A stretch of DNA of 64,000 bases, taken from the NCBI RefSeq assembly GCF_006439015.1, contig NZ_RCZG01000004.1:1-64000 (forward strand), in the 5' to 3' direction. Under the pieces are notes generated by a model. The model was not told the DNA's origin, ran no database searches, and worked only from the letters and a program-made list of their open reading frames with translations. The stretch comes from Mycolicibacterium hodleri (GTDB taxonomy: Bacteria > Actinomycetota > Actinomycetes > Mycobacteriales > Mycobacteriaceae). The position numbers were made by a program, and so were the translations under genes. This document shows positions 10,935-20,709 of the stretch, in pieces (the first letter of the stretch is position 1; every line of letters starts with the position of its first letter).

Positions 10935-11014
10935 AGATGGTCTGTGCGTGATACCAACGCAGGAGGGGGCTACCCATTCCCGGCAGTGCCGCATTCACAG
11001 GTAGCGTCGATCCC

Positions 11015-11701
11015 GTGAGCCGTGCGACGTTGGAGAAGAATCCCCAGGAAGTTGCGTCGATGTTCGACGGCGTCGCCCGCCGGTACGACATTACGAACAC
11101 GGTGCTCTCGCTCGGGCAGGACAGGCTCTGGCGAAAGGCGACCCGCTCCGCGTTGCAGATCGGTCCCGGCGATGCGGTCCTCGATCTCGCGGCCGGAACC
11201 GCGGTGTCCACCGTCGAACTCGCGCAGTCGGGGGCCTGGTGCGTGGCAGCCGACTTCTCGGTCGGCATGTTGGCCGCCGGAGCCGCGCGCGACGTGCCCA
11301 AGGTGGCCGGTGACGCGACGCGGCTCCCGTTCGCCGACGAGTCCTTCGACGCGGTGACCATCAGTTTCGGCATCCGCAACGTCGTCGATCACGCCGCGGG
11401 GTTGCGGGAGTTGGCGCGAGTGACGCGGCCGGGCGGCCGGCTGGTGGTGTGCGAGTTCTCGACGCCGACCAACGGACTCTTCGGCACGGTCTACAAGGAG
11501 TATCTGATGAAGGCGCTGCCGTCGGTGGCGCGCGCGGTGTCGAGCAACCCCGATGCCTACGTCTACCTCGCCGAGTCGATCCGCGCCTGGCCCGACCAGC
11601 CCGAGTTGGCCCGCCGCATCGCCGACGCGGGGTGGGGCGCGGTGCGGTGGCGCAATCTCACGGGCGGCATCGTGGCTTTGCACGCCGCCACCAAGCCCTA
11701 G
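11015..11701 (+). CDS. menG: Demethylmenaquinone methyltransferase
   Basis: This enzyme catalyses the C-methylation of demethylmenaquinone that completes the naphthoquinone ring. The 228-residue product has the UbiE/MenG signature [27 protein letters not shown]-binding motif [10 protein letters not shown], and the late motif [18 protein letters not shown]. The start is GTG. Its promoter must lie within or next to the palindrome at 10873-10934 in the divergent gap. Confidence 0.95.
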   Translation: MSRATLEKNPQEVASMFDGVARRYDITNTVLSLGQDRLWRKATRSALQIGPGDAVLDLAAGTAVSTVELAQSGAWCVAADFSVGMLAAGAARDVPKVAGDATRLPFADESFDAVTISFGIRNVVDHAAGLRELARVTRPGGRLVVCEFSTPTNGLFGTVYKEYLMKALPSVARAVSSNPDAYVYLAESIRAWPDQPELARRIADAGWGAVRWRNLTGGIVALHAATKP

Positions 11702-11758
11702 AAGGCGCTCGCGGTGAAGTTTTGCGCGCCAAGGGTTTGGGCCCGCCAGCTGGATTTC

Positions 11759-12091
11759 CTAGAACTGCTGAGTGATCCGCGCGTCGACGTCGAGGCTCAA
11801 CCGCTCGGGCTCCGAACCGGCCCGCGCGCAGGCCTCCTTCACCAGCTCGGGTGACTCCGCAGCGAAGACCCCGTAGAGAACTTCGTCGGTGGGCACGGCG
11901 AGCGTCATCAACAGCCACACCTGCGAACCCTCGGCGCACATGCTTGCCGTCGACTTGTCTAGCTCGACCACCATGTCGTCGATCAGTTGGCGCGTCAGGT
12001 TCGGCCGATACCACTCCACGAGGTAGCGCGTCGCGACCGAGACTGCTGAACTCACCCGTTCAACGGTACGGACGATCCGCGAACGGGTCAT
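11759..12091 (-). CDS. Small DUF4242-like protein
   Basis: A predicted 110-residue protein with no signal peptide or membrane segment. After about 22 residues it reads YLVEWYRPNL, then GSQVWLLMTLAVPTDEVLYGVFAAESPELVKEACARAG, a ferredoxin-like alpha/beta pattern resembling DUF4242 (SCO4226-type nickel-binding) proteins. The similarity is judged by eye. It ends 57 bp from the convergent menG stop. It is 11 bp upstream of the end of the LuxR-type regulator gene on the same strand, so the two may be co-transcribed. Confidence 0.65.
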   Translation of the reverse strand: MTRSRIVRTVERVSSAVSVATRYLVEWYRPNLTRQLIDDMVVELDKSTASMCAEGSQVWLLMTLAVPTDEVLYGVFAAESPELVKEACARAGSEPERLSLDVDARITQQF

Positions 12092-12102
12092 CGGGGTAAA
12101 CC

Positions 12103-14997
12103 CTAGGATGCACCCGACTTCAGCTTCACCGCGAGTTGCGCACGGGAACGAATGCCCAGCTTCCGGTAGATCTGCGTGAGGTTCGCCTCGACGGTCTTGA
12201 GGCTGACGAAGAGCGTCGACGCGATGTCGCGATTCGTCATACCCGACGTCGCCAACTCGGCGATCTTCTGTTCGGTGGCGGTAAGCGTTGCCTTTTGCGA
12301 CGTCGCCACCTTGGTGCGGTCGATCTCGTCGCGGACTCTGTCGGCCCACAGCGGGGCTCCCATCCGTTCGAATTCGCGCAACGCCTCACCCAAGGTCTCC
12401 GCGGCGGCGTGCTTCAACCGGAGACGGCGTTGCAGTTGCCCGAGCAGGATGAGCGTGCGGGCCCGTTCGAACGGCATGGCCAGCCGATCGTGTTCCGTCA
12501 GTGCCGTCGTCACGGACCGCATCGCCTGGTCGAGTTCGCCCTGCGCGGCCCACCACATGCTGCGGCACCTGGCGCCGGTGGCCAGCAGCCACGCACGGTC
12601 CAGTCGACGACCGTCGTTCTCCAGCTTCTCGATCAACGGCACCGCCTCGGCGATGTGACCGGCATGGATCATCACGTCAACGGCGTCGGGGATGAAGTCC
12701 AGGTTTCTGATCTCGCCACCGGGCAGGAATTCGAACACGTCGATCAGGGGCTGCAGGATGGTGAGTGCCTCATCGTGGTTCGACAGTGAGAGTTCCACGA
12801 ACCCGAGCGTCGCAATTGCCCGAAGTGAGAGCTGGGGTGTCTTGAATTCGACCGAGATCGCCAACGCGGCCTGGGCATCGCTTCGGGCCTCGGCGACCCT
12901 TCCCCGGTAGGCCGCGACCGTGCCGCGGATAGCCAGCGCGACGCCCCGAAGGTTTTGGGTGTCAATGTGTTCGGCGCGCTCGACGGCATCTTCGGCGACT
13001 ACCTCCGCGGTGGCGAAGTCACCCCGCCACACGTCGGCGAGGGCGGTGTGCGCATCGAACATCATGACGTCGCTCTCGGCGCCGCGGTCCATGCACAATT
13101 TTCGTACGTCGGTCGCCTCGAGTCGCGCCGCGTCGAGTTGCCCCGTCCACGCGTGGGTGATCGCCCGGACTGCACACGCCCGAAACTGCATGGGAACGTC
13201 GGCATCGAGGTCTTCCATGTCGAGGGCACTTTGCAGGCTCTGCTCGTCGACACCGTCGCCACGTGTGCACTTCGCCAGGACTGACATCGCGAGCACCTGG
13301 CTGGTCAACTCGGGCATCGAAGTTCCGCGCGCTCGCTGCAACGCCTCGTCGGTTTTGTGGACGGCGTCATCCAACTTGGCCGAGTACAGGGAGGCAAACG
13401 ACGACAGCAGGAGGCACCGCACGATCAGGGCGTGGTCCTCCTTTGCATCTTCTTGCGCGCGATCCAGCAGGTCGATCGCCTCGTCGAGGCTGTCGTCGTA
13501 GATCCGGATCGCGGCAAGCATGTTCAGTGCAACTGCCCGAAGTGGTCCCGGCGGAAGTTGGTCCACGGTCGGCTTGAGTAGTTCGTCGGCGCGTCGGGGT
13601 TCGCCCGCACGAAAGTGGTGCCCTGCGCATTGGATGCTGCGTGCCGGCGTGTTCCCGCCAAGGTTGATGGCGAGGTCCAAGAGCTCGGCGGCGGCCGCGG
13701 GTGCGCCTCGCAGGTGCGCCGCATCGGCACCGGTGTCGAGCGCCCGCAACGTCGCGGGATCTGCGCTCGAGGTGGCCAACGCCAGGTGGCGTGCCCGCAT
13801 CTCGGGTTGCACGACGATCTCGGCGAGGGTGCGGTGCATCTGCCTGCGACGGGAGGGTCCGACGAAGCTGTACACGCCGCGGGCGAGGAGCGGATGGGAG
13901 AACCGCACGCGATTTCCCGAGATGTGCACGATGCCGTCGTTCTCCGGCGCTTCGAGCAGTTCGACGACGTGCTCGGCGGTTCGCTCGGTGACCTGTGCCA
14001 GCAGGTCGACGGTCGGCGCGCCAACGCTTGCCGCAGCCAGCAACACCGTCTGGGTGTCTTCGCTGAACCGGTCGAGTCGCGAGTGCACGAGATCGGCCAG
14101 CGATCCCGGCAGTGCAGCGTTGGCCGTGCTCGACTGGCCGTCGATGGCCCTGGCCAGCTCGAGCGCATAGAACGGGTTGCCGCCCGAGAGTTCGTTGATC
14201 CGAACGATCGTGGGCCGGGAGAACGAGCGGCCGAGGCTGGTGGTGATCACCCTGCGCAGCCCGCCGAGGCTGAGCGGGGCGACTTTGATGCGTTCGACGC
14301 CGTCGAGTCTGTTCAGCTTCAACCACTCGGCGCCGTTGTGCCCCTCGGTTTCGGTTCTCTCGGTGACGAGCACACCGATGCACTGCTTGAATCGTCTGGC
14401 CGCGAAGGCGAGCACGGCCTGGCTCGAGGAGTCCAACCACTGCACGTCGTCCACGGCCACTAGCACCGGTGCGTCGGCCGCGAGCCGGTCGACGAGCGTC
14501 ATGAACGCGGATGCGACGACGCGTTCGTCGGTCACCGGACCGCTGCCGTCGCCCTGTAGGAGCACCCTGTCGATCGCCACCCGCTGCAGGTGGGGGAGGG
14601 TGTCGAAGACGTCGTCGTCGACGCCTTCCAGAAGATCGGCGAGCACCGCGTACGTCAGACCGGATTCCGCCTGACCGGCTCGCGCTGACAGCACGCGAAA
14701 GCCCCCCTGGCGTGCCTGCTCCATGGCTCCCAGCCAGAGCGTGGTCTTGCCGATACCCGCATCGCCCTCGACGACGAGGACGGACGGACGGCTGGCGCTG
14801 GATTCGAGGAATGTGGCCACCGCGCGCGATTCCGCCGAACGGGTCACCCCTGAGCGCACCATAGACACGTCCCCCAACGTCGCTTTGATCGCCAATGTGT
14901 TCCCGACCTGTGAATCTGGCAAACCCGTTGAGGGCACACTTTCCACCGGGTCTGGAGTGTACGACGTAAGGCGGTGGTAGGAGGTGGCTTCCGTCAA
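12103..14997 (-). CDS. LAL-type LuxR-family transcriptional regulator with AAA ATPase domain
   Basis: A 964-residue regulator. The N-terminal NTPase has Walker A GDAGIGKTTLW near residue 80 and Walker B VLVAVDDVQWLDSSSQ. A long alpha-helical TPR/MalT-like middle follows. The LuxR DNA-binding domain is at the end, with LTATEQKIAELATSGMTNRD and then STLFVSLKTVEANL. Such proteins are ATP-dependent signal-responsive activators. The first ATG at 14997 gives a disordered 45-residue lead; the ATG at 14862 (MVRSGV) is a reasonable alternative. Its target is unknown. It sits between menG and menJ, a position with no link to quinone synthesis that I can name. Confidence 0.88.
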   Translation of the reverse strand: MTEATSYHRLTSYTPDPVESVPSTGLPDSQVGNTLAIKATLGDVSMVRSGVTRSAESRAVATFLESSASRPSVLVVEGDAGIGKTTLWLGAMEQARQGGFRVLSARAGQAESGLTYAVLADLLEGVDDDVFDTLPHLQRVAIDRVLLQGDGSGPVTDERVVASAFMTLVDRLAADAPVLVAVDDVQWLDSSSQAVLAFAARRFKQCIGVLVTERTETEGHNGAEWLKLNRLDGVERIKVAPLSLGGLRRVITTSLGRSFSRPTIVRINELSGGNPFYALELARAIDGQSSTANAALPGSLADLVHSRLDRFSEDTQTVLLAAASVGAPTVDLLAQVTERTAEHVVELLEAPENDGIVHISGNRVRFSHPLLARGVYSFVGPSRRRQMHRTLAEIVVQPEMRARHLALATSSADPATLRALDTGADAAHLRGAPAAAAELLDLAINLGGNTPARSIQCAGHHFRAGEPRRADELLKPTVDQLPPGPLRAVALNMLAAIRIYDDSLDEAIDLLDRAQEDAKEDHALIVRCLLLSSFASLYSAKLDDAVHKTDEALQRARGTSMPELTSQVLAMSVLAKCTRGDGVDEQSLQSALDMEDLDADVPMQFRACAVRAITHAWTGQLDAARLEATDVRKLCMDRGAESDVMMFDAHTALADVWRGDFATAEVVAEDAVERAEHIDTQNLRGVALAIRGTVAAYRGRVAEARSDAQAALAISVEFKTPQLSLRAIATLGFVELSLSNHDEALTILQPLIDVFEFLPGGEIRNLDFIPDAVDVMIHAGHIAEAVPLIEKLENDGRRLDRAWLLATGARCRSMWWAAQGELDQAMRSVTTALTEHDRLAMPFERARTLILLGQLQRRLRLKHAAAETLGEALREFERMGAPLWADRVRDEIDRTKVATSQKATLTATEQKIAELATSGMTNRDIASTLFVSLKTVEANLTQIYRKLGIRSRAQLAVKLKSGAS

Positions 14998-15048
14998 CCG
15001 CTGTCAACCGGCGCGATGCCGAGCTCCCTCGGCAAACACCGGTTCCAG

Positions 15049-16377
15049 TCAGCTGAACGGTCTCCGTCCGTCGATCCGGCGCGAGCCCGCCCCAGCGCCG
15101 CGCCAGGCCCGAGCGACCCAATCCTCGTCTTCGTCGCTGACCAAATTTCCCATCACGCGGACGGCAACCTCCATGAGGAAGTGCGAACGCATCGCGATGG
15201 GGCCGACGGCGGGAAGGAAGCGGGGGATGGTCAGTAGCAGCGCAAGCCGACGCGCAACGGAGAACCCGCGGGTGTAGTGACGATGGAGTTCGGCAGGCCA
15301 CGCGTCGGTCAGCTCACCGCTGCCCAGGAGTTCGGCGGCCAGTCGGCCCGTCTCGAGTCCGTAGTCGATGCCCTCGCCGTTGAGGGGGTTGACGCAGGCC
15401 GCGGCGTCGCCGATGAGCATCCAGTTGGGCCCCGCGACGCCGGAAACGGCGCCACCCATCGGTAGCAGGGCCGAAAGCGCCGCACGTGGCGCTCCCGCGA
15501 AGCCCCATTCGTCGCGCCGCAATTCGGTGTAGTGCGACAGAAGCGGGCGCAGTGCCGTGTCGGCGGGGCGCTTCGACGTGGCGAGAGCACCCACGCCGAT
15601 GTTCACCTCGCCGTTGCCGAGCGGGAAGATCCAGCCGTACCCGGGCAGCACCTCGCCGGTGGGGGAGCGCAGTTCCAGGTGCGAGGTGATCCACGGTTCG
15701 TTGTTTCGCGGACTGGGAAGGTAGGCGCGGATCGCCACCCCGTACACGGTTTCCTTGTGCCACTCGCGGCCGAGGACGCGACCGAGCGTCGAGCGGGCGC
15801 CGTCCGCGACGATCAGCTCCCGGCAAGCGATGGTGGCGCCGTCCTCGAGCGTCACCGACGAGGCGCGTCCACTCGAATCATGTTTTACCGCAACGGCTTT
15901 GACACCCAGAAGCATTTTTGCGCCGTCGTCGACCGCGACGGAGCGGATACGATCGTCGAGTTCGGTCCTCGGCACGGCGCTACCGGTCGCCGGGAACGAC
16001 GGGCCCGGCCATTCGATCTCCACGTCGGCCCCGAAGCCCGACATGCGCAATCCGCGGTTGCGCACCTTGCCGTCCAGCCAGGGGCCGAGGCCGAGAAGTT
16101 CCAGTTCGGCGACGGCGCGCGGGGTGAGACCGTCACCGCACGCCTTGTCCCTTGGGAACTGCTGGCCGTCTATCACCAGCACGTCGCGGCCCCTGCGGGC
16201 CGCCCACGCGGCGGCGGCGGAACCAGCCGGTCCCGCGCCGATCACCACCACGTCGGCTTGAATGTCCCCCCGAGTCGCTCCGCTCCTGCCCGCCCGGTTA
16301 TCGCCCCGAGTCGCTTCGCTCCTGCCCGCCCGGATATCGCCCCGAGTCGCTTCGCTCCTGCCCGCCGTCGCGTCCAC
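15049..16377 (-). CDS. menJ: Menaquinone beta-isoprene reductase (geranylgeranyl reductase family)
   Basis: MenJ saturates the beta-isoprene unit of mycobacterial menaquinone, giving MK-9(II-H2). The product is a flavoprotein with FAD motif DVVVIGAGPAGSAAAAWAAR, the family motif DKACGDGLTPRAV, and GDAAACVNPLNGEGIDYGLETG. The M. tuberculosis protein (Rv0561c, from memory) begins a few residues before the FAD motif. Here the GTG at 16377 starts a lead of about 34 residues made of an imperfect 12-residue repeat (GRSEATRGDIRA), encoded by a 36-bp tandem repeat. No start codon closer to the FAD domain was found. It diverges from the prenyl synthase gene with only 21 bp between starts. Confidence 0.9.
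   Translation of the reverse strand: MDATAGRSEATRGDIRAGRSEATRGDNRAGRSGATRGDIQADVVVIGAGPAGSAAAAWAARRGRDVLVIDGQQFPRDKACGDGLTPRAVAELELLGLGPWLDGKVRNRGLRMSGFGADVEIEWPGPSFPATGSAVPRTELDDRIRSVAVDDGAKMLLGVKAVAVKHDSSGRASSVTLEDGATIACRELIVADGARSTLGRVLGREWHKETVYGVAIRAYLPSPRNNEPWITSHLELRSPTGEVLPGYGWIFPLGNGEVNIGVGALATSKRPADTALRPLLSHYTELRRDEWGFAGAPRAALSALLPMGGAVSGVAGPNWMLIGDAAACVNPLNGEGIDYGLETGRLAAELLGSGELTDAWPAELHRHYTRGFSVARRLALLLTIPRFLPAVGPIAMRSHFLMEVAVRVMGNLVSDEDEDWVARAWRGAGAGSRRIDGRRPFS
16268..16366. repeat. 36-bp tandem repeat, about 2.7 copies
   Basis: Units at 16268-16303 and 16304-16339, with a partial unit at 16340-16366. Each contains CCCCGAGTCGCTTCGCTCC and CCTGCCCGCC on the plus strand, with a few substitutions between units. 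The length is a multiple of three, so on the minus strand it is read as in-frame 12-residue repeats at the N-terminus of menJ. The inner AGTCGCTTCGCTC resembles a GCGAAGC-type short palindrome that I believe recurs in mycobacteria. Confidence 0.85.
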
Positions 16378-16398
16378 ACTCCCCAGTATGTTGGACCA

Positions 16399-17406
16399 AT
16401 GAAGACTCCAGCGACCGTGGTCGCGGGCGTGGACTTCGGTGACGCATCCTTCGCGGCGAGTGTCCGCGATGGCGTAGCACGCATCGAGGACCTCATGGCC
16501 ACCGAGTTGGGCCGGGCCGATGAGTTGATGGCCGAGGCAGTCCAGCACCTCTTCCAAGCGGGCGGCAAACGCTTCCGGCCGTTGTTCACGGTGCTGTCAG
16601 CGCAGTTGGGGCCTGATCCCGACAACTGGCAGGTCTCCGTAGCCGGTGCGGTGATCGAGTCGGTGCACCTCGCGACCCTCTATCACGACGACGTGATGGA
16701 CGAGGCGCAGGTGCGTCGCGGAGCAGACAGTGCCAACGCCCGTTGGGGCAACAACATCGCGATTCTGGCCGGCGACTATCTCTTCGCGACGGCATCGCGA
16801 CTGGTGTCACAGCTCGGGCCCGACGCCGTGCGGATCATCGCCGACACGTTCGCGCAGCTGGTTACGGGCCAGATGCGCGAGACCCGCGGCGTGGTCGACG
16901 GCGCCGACTCCGTCGAGCACTACCTCAAGGTGGTCTACGAGAAGACGGCCTGCCTGATCGAGGCGTCCGGCACGTTCGGGGCCACGTTCTCCGGGGCCGA
17001 CGAGGAGCAGATTCAGCGGCTCGGCAGGCTCGGCGGCATCGTCGGTACCGCCTTCCAGATCTCCGACGACATCATCGACATCGACAGCGATCCCGACGAG
17101 TCGGGCAAGGTGCCCGGCACCGATCTGCGCGAGGGCGTGCACACGCTGCCGGTCCTGTACGCCTTGCGGGACAGCGGAACGGATGCCGAGCGGCTGCGCG
17201 AGCTGCTGGCAGGTCCCGTGGAGGACGACGAGAAGCTGGCCGAGGCGCTGGCGCTGTTGCGTTCGTCACGAGGAATCGCCGAAGCCAAGGCGACCGTCGC
17301 GCAGTACGCGGTGCAGGCCCACGACGAACTGGACAAACTCCCCGACGTGCCAGGCCGGGTCGCCTTGGCCAACCTCATCGACTACACGATCAACCGGCAC
17401 GGCTGA
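16399..17406 (+). CDS. grcC1: Polyprenyl (all-trans) diphosphate synthase, GrcC1-like
   Basis: This enzyme elongates allylic diphosphates with isopentenyl diphosphate to build the prenyl side chain of menaquinone. The 335-residue product has both Asp-rich motifs: the first (FARM) in LYHDDVMDEAQVRRG and the second in QISDDIIDIDSDPDESGK, plus GGKRFRPLFTVL. The location between menJ and htpX matches Rv0562. The ATG at 16399 gives the expected length. Product chain length cannot be read by eye. Confidence 0.93.
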   Translation: MKTPATVVAGVDFGDASFAASVRDGVARIEDLMATELGRADELMAEAVQHLFQAGGKRFRPLFTVLSAQLGPDPDNWQVSVAGAVIESVHLATLYHDDVMDEAQVRRGADSANARWGNNIAILAGDYLFATASRLVSQLGPDAVRIIADTFAQLVTGQMRETRGVVDGADSVEHYLKVVYEKTACLIEASGTFGATFSGADEEQIQRLGRLGGIVGTAFQISDDIIDIDSDPDESGKVPGTDLREGVHTLPVLYALRDSGTDAERLRELLAGPVEDDEKLAEALALLRSSRGIAEAKATVAQYAVQAHDELDKLPDVPGRVALANLIDYTINRHG

Positions 17407-17494
17407 TTGGAACCTCAGGCACCGTCCCGAGCGTTGGGTCAACGAATGACTACCTCGGTGTGAGTGGTCGGCGGTGTGAGGAGGAGGGGACACG

Positions 17495-18373
17495 ATGACC
17501 TGGCATCCGCACGCGAACCGGTTCAAGACGTTCGTGTTGTTGGCGGTCTTCTCCGGGCTGATCGTGTTCGTGGGCGCGTTGTTCGGCAGATCGATCATGT
17601 TCCTTGCGGTGTTGTTCGCCGTCGGCATGAACGTCTGGGTCTACTTCAACAGCGACAAGTTGGCTCTGAAGGCCATGCACGCCCAACCCGTCAACGAGGT
17701 GCAGGCCCCGTCGATGTATCGCATCGTCCGCGAGTTGGCGACCACGGCGCATCAGCCGATGCCCCGGCTCTACATCAGCGACACCGCGGCGCCGAACGCG
17801 TTCGCGACGGGGCGCAACCCCCGCAATGCGGCGGTGTGCTGCACCACCGGCATCCTGGACATCCTCGACGAGCGCGAGTTGCGCGCGGTCCTCGGACACG
17901 AGCTGTCGCACGTCTACAACCGCGACATCCTGATCTCCTGCGTGGCAGGCGCCATGGCGTCGGTGATCACCGCGCTGGCGAACCTGGCGCTGTTCGCGAG
18001 CATGTTCGGCGGCAACCGCGAGGGCGGAACGAATCCCTTTGCCCTCCTTCTGGTTTCGCTGCTCGGTCCGATCGCCGCGACGGTCATCAAGCTGGCGGTG
18101 TCGCGGTCGCGGGAGTACCAGGCCGATCAGTCCGGCGCCGAGTTGACCGGCGACCCCCTCGCGCTGGCGAGTGCTCTGCGCAAGATCGCCCACGGTGTGG
18201 AGTTGGCGCCCCTTCCTCCGGAGACTCAGCTGGCCGACCAAGCCCACCTGATGATCGCGAACCCGTTCCGGGCCGGCGAGAAGATCGGCAAGCTGTTCTC
18301 CACGCACCCGCCCATCGAGGAGCGCATCGCGCGGCTCGAGCAGATGGCGGGCAGGGGACCAGGTCAGTACTGA
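17495..18373 (+). CDS. htpX: Membrane-bound zinc metalloprotease HtpX
   Basis: A 292-residue M48-family stress protease that degrades misfolded membrane proteins. Two N-terminal transmembrane helices are clear ([21 protein letters not shown] and [18 protein letters not shown]). The zinc site is HELSH in [14 protein letters not shown], and the third ligand is in [13 protein letters not shown]. Two further hydrophobic segments lie between the motif halves. The ATG follows AGGAGGGGAC closely. Confidence 0.95.
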   Translation: MTWHPHANRFKTFVLLAVFSGLIVFVGALFGRSIMFLAVLFAVGMNVWVYFNSDKLALKAMHAQPVNEVQAPSMYRIVRELATTAHQPMPRLYISDTAAPNAFATGRNPRNAAVCCTTGILDILDERELRAVLGHELSHVYNRDILISCVAGAMASVITALANLALFASMFGGNREGGTNPFALLLVSLLGPIAATVIKLAVSRSREYQADQSGAELTGDPLALASALRKIAHGVELAPLPPETQLADQAHLMIANPFRAGEKIGKLFSTHPPIEERIARLEQMAGRGPGQY

Positions 18374-18418
18374 CGCGGTTCCGCTGCACGTGACCGAGCC
18401 ACCCTCTACAGTGACCCT

Positions 18419-18964
18419 GTGCTGACCAGACTTCTGATCGGCCTGGTAGCTGCGGGGGCAGCTGTGATGGGCGCGCCCGCTGTGGCGTCTGCCGATCCGA
18501 ATCCAGCGCCGCCACCGCCTCCACCTCCACTCAATCTGGGTGTTCTCGCGCCCGCGAAGCCCTCGGAGTTCGCGATGCAGGACGGCGCCATGTACGGCTT
18601 CGCCGTGCCCGGCGACATCGCGTGCGTCATCAGTCGCGACTCAGGCAACTACGGCTGCAGCGGTCCGATCCCGGCTGCGCCTGATGGAGCCAACATGGTC
18701 ACCGGCGCACAGCAGGGGTCGCCCGGTTTCGCCAAGGCTGACCGGCCGCTGTACGTCTTCCAGACGCTGCCCAATCGTTTGCTGCCCGGCACCCGGCTGA
18801 GCTTCCGCAACGTCACCTGTGGCACTGACGGCACGGTCACCCAGTGCACCAACTCGTTCGACGGCGGCGGCTTCGTGATCAGCCCAGCGGGCAGCTTCGT
18901 CCTCGGACCGAGCAACCCCTTGCTGCTGAACACGGGTGAGGGCAGCAACCCGTACGTCAACTGA
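18419..18964 (+). CDS. Secreted proline-rich protein of unknown function
   Basis: A 181-residue protein with a clear signal peptide (LLIGLVAAGAAVMGAPAVASA, cleavage after AxA) followed by a Pro tract. The mature part, of about 145 residues, has cysteines in IACVISRDSGNYGC and NVTCGTDGTVTQC that could form disulfides. It resembles secreted mycobacterial proteins near htpX, but I do not recognise a domain. The start is GTG, 45 bp after htpX. It converges on gpsA, with 9 bp between the stops. Confidence 0.75.
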   Translation: MLTRLLIGLVAAGAAVMGAPAVASADPNPAPPPPPPPLNLGVLAPAKPSEFAMQDGAMYGFAVPGDIACVISRDSGNYGCSGPIPAAPDGANMVTGAQQGSPGFAKADRPLYVFQTLPNRLLPGTRLSFRNVTCGTDGTVTQCTNSFDGGGFVISPAGSFVLGPSNPLLLNTGEGSNPYVN

Positions 18965-18973
18965 CGGGTACGC

Positions 18974-19999
18974 CTAGAACCCCGAGCCGTGCACCTCGTG
19001 GCCCGGCTTCTCGGCCGCCAGACCGCGGTATGCATCCTCGACCGTGGAGCCATGATTGATGACGCCGTCGACCTCGCGGGCGATCGGCATGTTCAGCCCG
19101 TATTTCTCGGCGAACTCCATAATGACGCTGGCGGCCTTGACGCCTTCGGCGACCTGGTTCATGGCGGTGATGATCTCCTCGATGGTCTTGCCGGAACCCA
19201 GTTCTTCGCCGACGTGCCGGTTGCGGCTGCGTTGGCTGGTGCAGGTGACGATGAGATCGCCCAAGCCGGCCAATCCGGCGAAGGTCTCCCGTTTGCCGCC
19301 CATGGCCTCACCGAGCTTGGACATCTCGTTGACGGCGCGGGCCATGACGAGGGCGCGGGTGTTCTCGCCGATACCCAGCGCGTATCCCATGCCGACCGCG
19401 ATGGCGTAGACGTTCTTGAGCGCACCGGCCATCTCGACACCAACGACGTCGTCGGTGGTGTAGGTACGAAAACGCTTGGTGCGGAACAGGCTTCCGAGGT
19501 TGGCGGCGAGGTGCTGGTCGGGCATGGCGAGCACGGCGGCGGCGGCGTAGCCGTCGGCGACCTCGCGGGCGATGTTCGGTCCGGCCAGAATTCCGGCGGG
19601 ATGACCGGGAAGCACCTCGTCCACGATCTCCGACATCCGCATGTTGGTGCCCTGCTCGAGGCCCTTGACCAGCGACACGACGGGGACCCACGGCCGTAGC
19701 TCCTTGGCCAGTTCGGTCAGCACGCCTCGAAAGCCGTGGGACGGCACGCCCATGACGATGACGTCGGCGCTCTCGGCGGCCTCGGTGAAGTCGGTGGTGG
19801 CGCGCAGCGAGTGGGCGAGTTCGACCTCGTCACCGAGATAGCGGGAGTTGCGGTGGTTGTCGTTGATGTCGTCGGCGGTGTCCTGCGAACGCACCCATTG
19901 CAGCGTCGGACCGCGCCTCGCGCAGATGGAGGAGACCGTGGTGCCCCAGGAGCCTCCACCGAGGACGACGACGTGTGGATCGCGTTGCGCTGGTGCCAT
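18974..19999 (-). CDS. gpsA: Glycerol-3-phosphate dehydrogenase [NAD(P)+]
   Basis: GpsA makes sn-glycerol 3-phosphate for phospholipid synthesis. The 341-residue protein has the N-terminal NAD(P) motif VVVLGGGSWGTTVSS, the catalytic-Lys region VEMAGALKNVYAIAVGMGYALG, and substrate loop GLAGLGDLIVTCTS with RNRHVGEELGSG. The position after htpX matches mycobacterial gpdA1. The ATG at 19999 agrees with the family length. Confidence 0.95.
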   Translation of the reverse strand: MAPAQRDPHVVVLGGGSWGTTVSSICARRGPTLQWVRSQDTADDINDNHRNSRYLGDEVELAHSLRATTDFTEAAESADVIVMGVPSHGFRGVLTELAKELRPWVPVVSLVKGLEQGTNMRMSEIVDEVLPGHPAGILAGPNIAREVADGYAAAAVLAMPDQHLAANLGSLFRTKRFRTYTTDDVVGVEMAGALKNVYAIAVGMGYALGIGENTRALVMARAVNEMSKLGEAMGGKRETFAGLAGLGDLIVTCTSQRSRNRHVGEELGSGKTIEEIITAMNQVAEGVKAASVIMEFAEKYGLNMPIAREVDGVINHGSTVEDAYRGLAAEKPGHEVHGSGF

Positions 20000-20157
20000 G
20001 GCGACCAGCGTATTGCCGTCGGCTGGCCCCCGCGGGCGATTCGATCGTTGTCATGGGCCGCGTTGCGGTGGGCGGATGACCGCAGTACAAACGCCTATCT
20101 GCCCCGGGTCAGCTCGGCGACTGGACGACGTTCCCGCTGACGTAGACCCCGATATCA

Positions 20158-20215
20158 CCCAACGTGACGCTACTGCGACGATGTCGCGGAATTCTCACCG
20201 TGGCGTCACGTTGGG
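20158..20215. repeat. 13-bp inverted repeat after the yajQ-like gene
   Basis: Arms CCCAACGTGACGC (20158-20170) and GCGTCACGTTGGG (20203-20215) are perfect reverse complements around a 32-base loop. The nearer arm ends 2 bases after the yajQ-like stop codon, so on the minus transcript it would fold as a stem-loop just past the gene. There is no U-tract, so it could instead be a REP-type element or an mRNA 3' stabiliser. Confidence 0.6.
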
Positions 20216-20217
20216 CG

Positions 20218-20709
20218 TCAGCGATAGTTGACGAACTGCACCGCGATCTCCAGATCGGCGCCGCGCAGCAGCGACTGGACGGCCTGCAGGTCGTCGCGCT
20301 TCTTGGAGCTGACGCGGATCTCCTCGCCCTGGATTTGCGCCTTGACGCCCTTGGGGCCCTCGTCGCGGATCAGCTTGGTGACCTTCTTGGCGTCCTCGCT
20401 GCTGATGCCCTGCTTAATGCTGCCGATCACCTTGTAGGTCTTGCCCGACGCCTGCGCCTCGCCGGCGTCGAAGGCCTTCATGGAGATGTCCCGCCGGATC
20501 AACTTCTCCTTGAAGACGTCGACCGCGGCCTTGACCCGCTCCTCGGTGGAGGAAACCAGGATGATGCCCTCCTCGCCCTGCCACTCGATGGTGGTGTCGG
20601 TACCGCGGAAGTCGAAACGGGTGGACAACTCCTTGGCGGCCTGGTTGAGGGCGTTGTCGACCTCCTGGCGATCGACCTTGCTCACGACGTCGAATGATGA
20701 ATCCGCCAT
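20218..20709 (-). CDS. YajQ-family nucleotide-binding protein
   Basis: A 163-residue cytoplasmic protein of the YajQ/UPF0234 family, with N-terminal [33 protein letters not shown] and C-terminal [22 protein letters not shown]. Family members bind nucleotides, and cyclic di-GMP in some proteobacteria; the mycobacterial role is unknown. It is conserved near gpsA in mycobacteria (Rv0566c). The ATG at 20709 is preceded by AAGGAGCGAG. Confidence 0.93.
   Translation of the reverse strand: MADSSFDVVSKVDRQEVDNALNQAAKELSTRFDFRGTDTTIEWQGEEGIILVSSTEERVKAAVDVFKEKLIRRDISMKAFDAGEAQASGKTYKVIGSIKQGISSEDAKKVTKLIRDEGPKGVKAQIQGEEIRVSSKKRDDLQAVQSLLRGADLEIAVQFVNYR

Noticed and set aside
13367..15301. 644-codon minus-strand frame
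   Set aside because: It lies in a second frame of the LuxR-type regulator gene, and its Arg-rich composition is typical of shadow frames in high-GC DNA.
16268..16366. CRISPR array
   Set aside because: The units are contiguous with no spacers and are read in frame in menJ, so this is a simple tandem repeat. No other repeat in the window has a repeat-spacer pattern and no cas genes are present.
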